Below, piece after piece: positions 6,482 to 12,426 of a stretch of DNA of 12,426 nucleotides; the stretch's first letter is position 1; each line of letters opens with the position of its first letter. Source of the DNA: Desulfobacteraceae bacterium (GTDB taxonomy: Bacteria; Desulfobacterota; Desulfobacteria; Desulfobacterales; Desulfosalsimonadaceae); the NCBI GenBank assembly GCA_021162325.1, contig JAGGYV010000134.1:1-12426 (forward strand). Reading direction: 5' to 3'. The notes under the pieces are model-generated. The model saw nothing but the letters and a program-made list of their open reading frames with translations. It was not told the origin of the DNA and ran no database searches. Made by a program: the position numbers and the translations under genes.

Positions 6482-6736
6482 ATGAACAAAAAACAGCGGC
6501 AAACCCTTAAGCACATATTTGAAAGGCCTGAACGCGCGGATATTTCTTGGCTGGACATTGAATCTTTGTTTATTGCTTTCGGCGCTGATATTTCAGAAGG
6601 TAGGGGTTCGCGTGTACGGGTTGCACTCAACGAGGTTCGGGCTGTATTTCATAGGCCACATCCAAAGCGTGTTACCAACAAGGGTGCCATAAAATCAGTC
6701 CGTAGGTTCCTGCAGGAAGCGGGGGTAAAAGCATAA
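6482..6736 (+). CDS. hicA: HicA-family toxin of module 2
   Basis: An 84-aa predicted mRNA interferase of the HicA family. The middle carries SEGRGSRVRVALNEVRAVFHRPHP (38-61), characteristic of a subfamily in which the classical GSHH is replaced by GSR. His57 and His60 of FHRPHP are the remaining histidine candidates. The C-terminal AIKSVRRFLQEAGV helix is typical. It is preceded by a strong promoter but no ribosome-binding site. Its stop overlaps the hicB start (TAATG at 6734-6738, one shared base), so the two are translationally coupled. It differs clearly from the HicA of module 1, so the two modules are not a recent duplication. Confidence 0.92.
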   Translation: MNKKQRQTLKHIFERPERADISWLDIESLFIAFGADISEGRGSRVRVALNEVRAVFHRPHPKRVTNKGAIKSVRRFLQEAGVKA

Positions 6737-7074
6737 TGGAATATAAAGGATATTTTGCAAAAGTTGAATTTGATGATGAGGCTAATCTTTTTCACGGAGA
6801 AATCATCAATTTGCGAGACGTAATTACTTTTGAGGGTGAAACCGTTGAAGAATTGCGGAAAGCATTTCATGATTCTGTTGACGATTATCTTGAATTCTGC
6901 GCTAAGAGAGGTGAAGATCCCGAAAAACCTTATTCTGGTAAATTCATTGTCCGTATAGATCCAGAACTTCATAAAACAATTGCCATCCAAGCACGAAAAA
7001 ACGGGAAAAGCCTTAATGCATGGGTGAATGATACTCTTCTAAAAAATATCGTTCAACAATCGCATTCACTCTGA
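6736..7074 (+). CDS. hicB: HicB-family antitoxin of module 2 with ribbon-helix-helix domain
   Basis: A 112-aa antitoxin. Residues 1-62 form the HicB fold that blocks HicA (GYFAKVEFDDEANLFHGEI, then FEGETVEELRKAFHDSVDDY). Residues 68-106 form an Arc-like ribbon-helix-helix DNA-binding domain (GKFIVRIDPELHKTIAIQA, then GKSLNAWVNDTLLKNI). It should both neutralise HicA and repress the promoter at 6448-6475, probably through the palindrome in its spacer. A G-run near 6720-6725, inside the end of hicA, could act as ribosome-binding site. A perfect inverted repeat begins 3 bp after its stop. Confidence 0.95.
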   Translation: MEYKGYFAKVEFDDEANLFHGEIINLRDVITFEGETVEELRKAFHDSVDDYLEFCAKRGEDPEKPYSGKFIVRIDPELHKTIAIQARKNGKSLNAWVNDTLLKNIVQQSHSL

Positions 7075-7076
7075 CA

Positions 7077-7156
7077 GCCCAAAGCCGGGACATTTTTCTC
7101 TTTTGCCTATTTCAACATAAAACTTCGCTTTTACCAAGACCTCATTGGCTTTGGGC
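7077..7156. repeat. Perfect 10-bp inverted repeat with 60-nt loop after hicB of module 2
   Basis: GCCCAAAGCC (7077-7086) and GGCTTTGGGC (7147-7156) are exact reverse complements separated by 60 bases, starting 3 bp after the hicB stop. The ends resemble attC core boxes (RYYYAAC...GTTRRRY) except that the C/G of the AAC/GTT core is changed to A/T on both arms, keeping the pairing. No clear inner L-box pair is seen and no T-run follows, so it could equally be an unrelated stem or a weak transcription-ending structure. Confidence 0.5.
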
Positions 7157-7388
7157 GTAGGTGCTGCGGAGTCGTTCTCCAAACACACTCCAATTATATT
7201 TTATCCCTATCGCTTAGCGAAGAGCCATCGGATGTACTGTGCAACTTATATGGAATGTGAACGCATTTATGTGCCTATATACGGAATCCAAAACTGCCGA
7301 ACACCTGAAATCTTGAACCGGAACATGAATATCAAATACCGAATAACCGACACCTCCAACCCCTCTCACATAAAGATAAAGTCCTGCC
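7157..7388. other. Non-coding DNA between the inverted repeat and uvrB
   Basis: Together with the repeat above, this makes a 314-bp gap before uvrB. I see no credible gene: the only open frame is TTG-started, begins inside the inverted repeat and runs into uvrB, with no ribosome-binding site or family resemblance. A loose, degenerate alternation of ccgaa/gaac words occurs at about 7299-7355. No convincing uvrB promoter or LexA-type operator could be identified by eye. Confidence 0.5.
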
Positions 7389-9398
7389 ATGTCTCAATTT
7401 AAAATAATTTCCGAAATGACTCCCACAGGTGATCAGCCGAATGCCATCAGTGCGTTGAGTAAGGGCGTTATCGATGGCAAAATAAACCAGGTGCTGCTCG
7501 GGGTGACCGGGTCCGGTAAAACGTTTACCATGGCCAATATCATAGAAAAAGTCCAGAAACCGACGCTTGTATTAGCGCCGAATAAAACATTGGCTGCACA
7601 GCTGTATAACGAGTTTAAAACCCTGTTTCCGGATAATGCGGTGGAGTATTTTGTCAGTTATTATGATTATTATCAGCCGGAAGCGTATCTGCCGGTTTCC
7701 GATACCTATATCCAAAAGGATTCTTCGATCAATGAAATGATTGATAAAATGCGACATTCGTCGACCCGGTCGGTTCTATCCCGACCGGATGTCATTGTGG
7801 TTGCCAGTGTTTCATGCATTTTCGGCTTAGGGGCGCCGGAAGATTATATTGCCATGCGCCTTGAACTTGAAAATGGCATGGATTTTTCCAGAGAGCAATT
7901 GCTGTCCCGCCTGGTTGATATTCAGTATGAACGCAATGATACGGATTTTTATCGGGGTATTTTCCGGGTCCGGGGAGACCGGGTGGAAATTTTTCCGGCA
8001 TATGAAGAAGATTCTGCTGTCCGCATCGAATTTTTCGGGGACATGATTGACGGGCTTTCTGAGATTGATCCGTTGACCGGGAATAAGAAAAAATCCCTGA
8101 ACCGATTGATCTTGTATCCGGCAAGTCACTATGTCACTCAGCAGCGCACCCGAAAACGGGTCATTGAAGTGGTGAACGAAGAGTTAAAAGACCGAATTGA
8201 TTATTTTATCAAAGAAAATAAACTGATCGAGGCGCAACGGATCGAAGAACGAACCAATTTTGATCTGGAAATGATCCAGGAGATCGGCTACTGCAATGGG
8301 ATTGAAAATTATTCCCGGCACCTCACCGGACGTTCGGCCGGAGAACCGCCGCCCACGTTGCTGGATTATTTCCCGGATGATTACCTGATGTTTATTGATG
8401 AAAGCCATATCGCGCTTCCTCAATTGCGGGGGATGTATAAAGGTGACCGGTCGCGTAAGGAAACGCTGGTGGGTTTCGGGTTCAGGCTGCCGTCTGCACT
8501 TGATAACCGGCCGTTACGGTTTGACGAATTCAACTCGCGTATTTCTCAGCTGATTTATGTCTCGGCAACGCCAGCTGATTATGAAATCGAGATCAGTGAG
8601 GGGTCCATTGCCGAGCAGATTGTGCGGCCCACCGGTTTAATTGACCCGATTATCGAATTCCGGGAAGCGAAAAAGCAGGTGGATAATTTATTTGAAGAAA
8701 TTCAGCTTCGGATTGAAAAAAAAGAACGGGTGCTGGTTACCACCCTGACCAAGCGGATGGCGGAAGATTTAACGGATTATTACTCCGAACTCGGCATAGC
8801 GGTTCGCTATCTTCATTCTGATATTAAAACCCTGGAGCGCCTTGAGATCATACAGGATCTGCGAACAGGAGAGTTTGATGTGCTGATTGGTATCAATCTC
8901 CTTCGTGAAGGCCTTGATATCCCGGAAGTCTCTTTAGTCGCAATTCTGGATGCGGATAAAGAAGGCTTTCTTCGGTCTGCCCGTTCCTTAATACAGATAT
9001 GCGGCCGTGCATCCCGGAATATCAACGGCAAAGTATTAATGTATAGAGATAAAGTAACGCCTTCCATGCAGATGGCGGTTGATGAAACCGTTCGCCGGAG
9101 AAAAATTCAGGAAAAATATAATCATGATTACCATATTATCCCCAGGACAGTTAAAAAAGAAATTTCAGCCGGGTTGATTTCATCATTTTATCCCCAGTCG
9201 GACAGCCGGTTGTTTCAGGTTGAAGAATCGCTTATAAAATATGATTCATACGAAAATATAGAAGGGCAGATTGCATCTCTTGAAAAACAAATGAATGCGG
9301 CGGCCAAGGAACTTCATTTTGAAAAAGCCGCTGAATTCAGGGATCGCATCAGGGAATTAAAAAAATTAATTATTTTTGATTTTGAAACAAGTGCTTAA
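7389..9398 (+). CDS. uvrB: Excinuclease ABC subunit B
   Basis: The damage-verifying helicase-like subunit of nucleotide excision repair: loaded by UvrA, it probes the strand and recruits UvrC. At 669 aa it is full length. Walker A GVTGSGKT is at 38-45, the tyrosine-rich beta-hairpin (SYYDYYQPEAY) at 90-100, Walker B DESH at 337-340, and YVSATPADYEIE lies at the start of the second helicase half. Motif VI is at about 536-544, with Arg540 and Arg543 kept but the usual QTIGRAARN written QICGRASRN. The C-terminal UVR domain (about 624-659, HFEKAAEFRDRIRELKK) contacts UvrC. The ATG gives the normal N-terminus (FKIISEMTPTGDQPNAI) but has no clear ribosome-binding site. uvrC follows after 17 bp, so both are probably one transcript. 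Confidence 0.98.
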   Translation: MSQFKIISEMTPTGDQPNAISALSKGVIDGKINQVLLGVTGSGKTFTMANIIEKVQKPTLVLAPNKTLAAQLYNEFKTLFPDNAVEYFVSYYDYYQPEAYLPVSDTYIQKDSSINEMIDKMRHSSTRSVLSRPDVIVVASVSCIFGLGAPEDYIAMRLELENGMDFSREQLLSRLVDIQYERNDTDFYRGIFRVRGDRVEIFPAYEEDSAVRIEFFGDMIDGLSEIDPLTGNKKKSLNRLILYPASHYVTQQRTRKRVIEVVNEELKDRIDYFIKENKLIEAQRIEERTNFDLEMIQEIGYCNGIENYSRHLTGRSAGEPPPTLLDYFPDDYLMFIDESHIALPQLRGMYKGDRSRKETLVGFGFRLPSALDNRPLRFDEFNSRISQLIYVSATPADYEIEISEGSIAEQIVRPTGLIDPIIEFREAKKQVDNLFEEIQLRIEKKERVLVTTLTKRMAEDLTDYYSELGIAVRYLHSDIKTLERLEIIQDLRTGEFDVLIGINLLREGLDIPEVSLVAILDADKEGFLRSARSLIQICGRASRNINGKVLMYRDKVTPSMQMAVDETVRRRKIQEKYNHDYHIIPRTVKKEISAGLISSFYPQSDSRLFQVEESLIKYDSYENIEGQIASLEKQMNAAAKELHFEKAAEFRDRIRELKKLIIFDFETSA

Positions 9399-9415
9399 AA
9401 AACAGACAAACACCC

Positions 9416-11251
9416 ATGCATAAAAAACTTTCTGACAAACTGCCTTCTGTCTCATCAGGGCCAGGGGTATACCTGATGAAAGACACTAACGGCAAAGTTA
9501 TTTATGTCGGAAAGGCTGCTCATCTGAAAAAGCGGCTGGCATCCTATTTTGTTAGGAAATCACATCCAGATCTAAAAACAGGTATTCTGGTCAAAAAAAT
9601 ATTCTCTTTTGACACGATTGTTACTGCATCGGAAAAAGAAGCCCTGATACTTGAATCCACCCTGATCAAAAGTTATAAACCACGCTATAATGTCATTTTA
9701 AAAGATGACAAACGGTATCCTTCCTTTCGGATCGCTGTAAAAAGCGATTATCCCAGTCTTCAGATCGTCAGAAAAATGAAAAATGATGATGCGGTTTATT
9801 TCGGACCGTTTGCTTCTGCCGGTGCGTTGCGTCATACGTTGAAGCTGATAAACAAAACGTTTAAACTACGCAAATGTATTTCAGAAGCGGTCAAACCCCG
9901 GTCCAGGCCCTGCCTTAATTATCAAATGGGGTTATGTCACGCTCCCTGCTGTTATCATGTTGATAAACAAATGTATCACAAAATGGTCAATGAAGTCCGC
10001 ATGTTTTTAAATGGTCAAATCCATGAACTGGTTAAATCGTTAAAAGATGAAATGATAGCCGCAGCCCGTGCAGAAGAATTTGAAAAAGCGGCAACGTTAA
10101 GAGATAAAATATTTGCTTTGGAAAAAACAGTTGAAAAACAAATAGCCGTTACCACGGATTTTGTGGATCGGGATGTCATTGGGTTGACCGGAAATGATAT
10201 GTATACAGTGGTTGTTGTACTGTTCATCCGAAAGGGCTTTTTGCAAGGCGTTCGTCACTTTGTTTTTAAAGACACTATTTCTTCTGATCATGAAATCCTG
10301 GATTCGTTTATTAAGCAATATTACCGGGACACCACCTATATTCCCAAAGAAATTTTACTCCCCATAAAACTTTCTGATGCGTCTGTTTATAAAGAATGGC
10401 TTTCCGGCATCAAAGAATCGAAAGTCAGTATTCTGGTTCCAAAAAAGGGAAATAAAGTTCGCCTGATTACCATGGCGTGTGATAATGCGCAATCACATTT
10501 AAACAAGATGGTTGACGAGTTATCTGCCCAGGCGGATCTTTTAAGCAAACTTCAGCATAAATTACGGCTTCGTGGTCTTCCCCTTCGGATTGAATGCTTT
10601 GATAATTCAGGCATGATGGGCAAAAACCTGGTGGCCGGCATGGTGGTCTATGTTGACGGAAAGCCGGACAAAAAACATTATCGCCGGTATACCATTCAAT
10701 CCGTCAACATTCAGGATGATTATGCGTGCATGAAAGAGGTGCTTGAAAGACGGTTTAAAAAAAATAATAAAAATACCGAATTACCGGAATTGTTAATTGT
10801 GGACGGCGGGAAGGGCCAGTTAAATATTGCCATCAATGTTCTGGAAAAATTAAATTTAAAAAATGCATTTGATGTCATCGGCATCGCAAAAAAAGACATT
10901 CAAAAGAAAGAACCTCAGGATAAGATATACAAACCCGGCCGGGTCAATCCGGTTAATTTTGGAAAAGATGTTGAAATACTGTATTTCCTGCAGCGCATCC
11001 GGGATGAGGCCCATCGATATGCCATATCGTTTCATCGGCAGAAACGGTCGAAAACCGCTTTACGTTCAAGCCTTGATTCTATTCCCGGAATCGGTCAAAA
11101 ACGCAAAACGGCTTTATTAAAAAATTTTTCAAGCTTTAAAAAGCTTCGTCAGGCTTCGGTTGATGAAATTGCCCATGTGCCTGGCATGAATCAAAAAGTG
11201 GCAGCGATGGTCTATGCTTCATTTGGCAATATGTCTCAACCGTCTAAATGA
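9416..11251 (+). CDS. uvrC: Excinuclease ABC subunit C
   Basis: The nuclease of nucleotide excision repair; it cuts the damaged strand on both sides of the lesion. It is 611 aa, complete. The GIY-YIG domain for the 3' cut has GVY (17-19), IYVG (29-32), Arg40 and Glu80. Four cysteines, Cys154, Cys166, Cys174 and Cys178, fall at the same positions as the iron-sulfur ligands reported for E. coli UvrC. The UVR domain is at about 201-236 (EEFEKAATLRDKI). The RNase H-like domain for the 5' cut has Asp396 (CFDNSG), Asp463 (VDGGKGQ) and His533 (RDEAHR). Paired helix-hairpin-helix motifs close the protein (SIPGIGQKRKTALL, HVPGMNQKVAAMV). No ribosome-binding site is evident, suggesting coupling to uvrB. 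Its stop directly abuts the mdh stop on the other strand. Confidence 0.98.
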   Translation: MHKKLSDKLPSVSSGPGVYLMKDTNGKVIYVGKAAHLKKRLASYFVRKSHPDLKTGILVKKIFSFDTIVTASEKEALILESTLIKSYKPRYNVILKDDKRYPSFRIAVKSDYPSLQIVRKMKNDDAVYFGPFASAGALRHTLKLINKTFKLRKCISEAVKPRSRPCLNYQMGLCHAPCCYHVDKQMYHKMVNEVRMFLNGQIHELVKSLKDEMIAAARAEEFEKAATLRDKIFALEKTVEKQIAVTTDFVDRDVIGLTGNDMYTVVVVLFIRKGFLQGVRHFVFKDTISSDHEILDSFIKQYYRDTTYIPKEILLPIKLSDASVYKEWLSGIKESKVSILVPKKGNKVRLITMACDNAQSHLNKMVDELSAQADLLSKLQHKLRLRGLPLRIECFDNSGMMGKNLVAGMVVYVDGKPDKKHYRRYTIQSVNIQDDYACMKEVLERRFKKNNKNTELPELLIVDGGKGQLNIAINVLEKLNLKNAFDVIGIAKKDIQKKEPQDKIYKPGRVNPVNFGKDVEILYFLQRIRDEAHRYAISFHRQKRSKTALRSSLDSIPGIGQKRKTALLKNFSSFKKLRQASVDEIAHVPGMNQKVAAMVYASFGNMSQPSK

Positions 11252-12184
11252 TTAAGATAATTTTTTTAGATCTTCAACAAGTCCCTTCACCGCATCGGCC
11301 GATTTCTGCAAAGCAGTATTCTCGCTGTCTGTCAGTTTGATCTGAATAATTTCTTCGATACCCTTTGCACCCAGTTTAACCGGTACGCCGATGAACAACC
11401 CGTCAATTCCATATTCACCGTCAAGGTATGCCGCGCAAGGCAGAATCTTTTTCTTGTCTTTCAAAATAGCTTCTGCCATCTCAACAGCAGCGGAAGAGGG
11501 TGCATAAAAGGCGCTGCCTGTTTTTAAAAGACCGACAATTTCACCGCCGCCTTTTCTTGTTCGATCCACCAATGCCTCGATTCTTTCAGCAGACATTAAC
11601 TCTGTAATCGGAATCCCGGCAACCGTTGAATAACGGGGAAGGGGAACCATGGTATCTCCGTGGCCGCCCAAAACAAAGGCATGGGTGTTTTCGACAGAGA
11701 CATTCAGTTCCATGGAAATAAATGCTCTGAACCTGGCGGAATCGAGAATGCCGGCCATGCCGATGACCCGGTTTTTGGGGAACCCACTGGCATCAAAAGC
11801 AACATGACACATGGCGTCCAGCGGATTGCTGACAATAATGATAATGGCATCCGGTGATTGTTTGGCCGCTTCAGCGGTTACATTCTTCATGATGTTCATA
11901 TTGGTTTTGATCAGGTCATCCCGACTCATTCCGGGTTTTCTTGGAATCCCGGCGGTAATGATTATAATGTCAGACCCCGCAGACGCTTCATAGGTATTGG
12001 CACCCTGAATAAACGCATCATGTTTTTCAATGGGAGCGGCTTCAAGCAAATCTAAGGCTTTCCCCTGGGGCAATCCTTCAGCAATATCGATGAGAATCAC
12101 GTCACAGAGTTCTTTTTCCGCAAGTCGCTGAGCCGTCGTTGCCCCGACATTTCCCGCCCCAATAACTGTTACTTTTTTATCCAT
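11252..12184 (-). CDS. mdh: NAD-dependent malate dehydrogenase (LDH-like type)
   Basis: It interconverts malate and oxaloacetate with NAD in the TCA cycle (cytoplasmic). It is 310 aa, the usual size for the lactate-dehydrogenase-like MDH family. The nucleotide-binding GAGNVG is at 9-14, with Asp33 at the end of the second strand favouring NAD. Substrate residues: Arg82 (the position that is Gln in lactate dehydrogenases, hence malate specificity), Arg88 (MSRDDL), Asn120 (VSNPLDAM) and Arg151. The catalytic pair is Asp148 and His175 (GGHGDTMVPL). A strong ribosome-binding site, AGAGGAGA, precedes the ATG. It has its own promoter, and its stop is immediately adjacent to that of convergent uvrC. 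Confidence 0.98.
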   Translation of the reverse strand: MDKKVTVIGAGNVGATTAQRLAEKELCDVILIDIAEGLPQGKALDLLEAAPIEKHDAFIQGANTYEASAGSDIIIITAGIPRKPGMSRDDLIKTNMNIMKNVTAEAAKQSPDAIIIIVSNPLDAMCHVAFDASGFPKNRVIGMAGILDSARFRAFISMELNVSVENTHAFVLGGHGDTMVPLPRYSTVAGIPITELMSAERIEALVDRTRKGGGEIVGLLKTGSAFYAPSSAAVEMAEAILKDKKKILPCAAYLDGEYGIDGLFIGVPVKLGAKGIEEIIQIKLTDSENTALQKSADAVKGLVEDLKKLS

Positions 12185-12189
12185 AATTG

Positions 12190-12197
12190 TCTCCTCT
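12190..12197 (-). promoter_or_regulatory. Strong ribosome-binding site of mdh
   Basis: On the minus strand AGAGGAGA lies 5 bp before the mdh ATG. It contrasts with the weak or absent sites in front of ispF, cysS, uvrB and uvrC and fits high expression of a central-metabolism enzyme. Confidence 0.8.
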
Positions 12198-12256
12198 AAT
12201 CATTTTTTAATGCAGAATTAACCATTTAATTAAGAATTTATATTAACTGTAAGTAT

Positions 12257-12284
12257 GTATTACTTGTACGTTGAGCTGTGTCAA
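12257..12284 (-). promoter_or_regulatory. Candidate mdh promoter
   Basis: On the minus strand a perfect TTGACA (12284-12279) is followed after 16 bp by TAATAC (12262-12257), a weak -10. The -35 match is convincing and the -10 uncertain. The transcript would have a leader of roughly 65 nt. Two small AT-rich dyads lie further upstream (12306-12319 and 12329-12341). Confidence 0.4.
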
Positions 12285-12413
12285 TAATTTTTTATCTATG
12301 ATTGTAATATCTTGATATTTAAAATAAAATTATCACATAATAATGTAGGCATTGCTTACTTGAAGCGTAATTGCAACATCGCTCCAAAATGAAGATATGC
12401 TAAAATACCCTAC

Positions 12414-12419
12414 TTGACA
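12414..12419 (+). promoter_or_regulatory. Possible -35 box of a divergent gene beyond the window
   Basis: A perfect TTGACA lies 7 bases from the right edge on the plus strand. Any -10 box would lie outside the window, so this cannot be confirmed. It would serve a gene transcribed away from mdh. Confidence 0.2.
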
Positions 12420-12426
12420 ATATTTA

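Noticed and set aside
7145..7402. 85-codon open frame upstream of and overlapping uvrB
   Set aside because: TTG start inside an inverted repeat, no ribosome-binding site, no family resemblance, and it runs into the uvrB start in another frame.
7792..8129. Minus-strand open frames within uvrB
   Set aside because: uvrB is unmistakable in the plus frame through this stretch; the reverse frames are composition artefacts.
11120..11151. AAGCTTT...AAAAGCTT dyad in uvrC as a terminator
   Set aside because: Short AT-rich stem with no following T-run, inside coding sequence encoding the helix-hairpin-helix region.

Overview
The window reads as an ordinary chromosomal segment of a moderately AT-rich Gram-negative bacterium, most likely a sulfate-reducing member of the Desulfobacterota (Desulfobacteraceae-like). 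The reasons are the gene order (SWIM protein, ispF, cysS, uvrB, uvrC, LDH-type malate dehydrogenase), a secreted Fn3 protein with an outer-membrane barrel, and an interspersed palindromic repeat of a kind I associate from memory with that group. No search was run, so the taxonomic assignment is inference.

Left part (1-3119): a 73-aa unknown protein with a plausible promoter is followed directly by a ~164-bp palindrome-rich repeat. Next comes a TTG-started glycerophosphodiester phosphodiesterase gene, and beyond it a truncated, inverted copy of the same repeat. A 561-aa envelope protein follows: signal peptide, three Fn3-like domains, a Cys-containing C-terminal-type membrane anchor, then unexpectedly a second signal-peptide-like segment and an outer-membrane beta-barrel ending in Phe. 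It looks like two exported proteins joined in frame.

Housekeeping part (3141-5548 and 7389-11251): a short and possibly truncated SWIM zinc-finger protein, ispF (isoprenoid synthesis), cysS (cysteinyl-tRNA synthetase), and the excision-repair pair uvrB-uvrC 17 bp apart. All recognisable catalytic and metal-binding residues are present. Malate dehydrogenase lies on the minus strand and meets uvrC tail to tail with no base between the stop codons.

Accessory insert (about 5549-7388) between cysS and uvrB: two different HicAB toxin-antitoxin modules in tandem. The first is antitoxin-first (hicB-hicA, with a short HicB that lacks a DNA-binding domain). The second is toxin-first (hicA-hicB, with a ribbon-helix-helix HicB). 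Between and after them are about 660 bp of non-coding DNA holding a REP-like hairpin, a degenerate integron attC-like structure, a strong promoter with a palindrome in its spacer that would give a leaderless hicA mRNA, and a perfect 10-bp inverted repeat with a 60-nt loop. The layout is compatible with toxin-antitoxin cassettes captured beside a core gene cluster, possibly by an integron-like route, but no integrase or transposase is present.

I do not see a clear-cut novel multi-gene system, CRISPR array, rRNA or tRNA. The observations most worth a second look are the fusion-like Fn3/beta-barrel protein, the attC-like structure between the hic modules, and the inverted repeats that bracket the phosphodiesterase gene.
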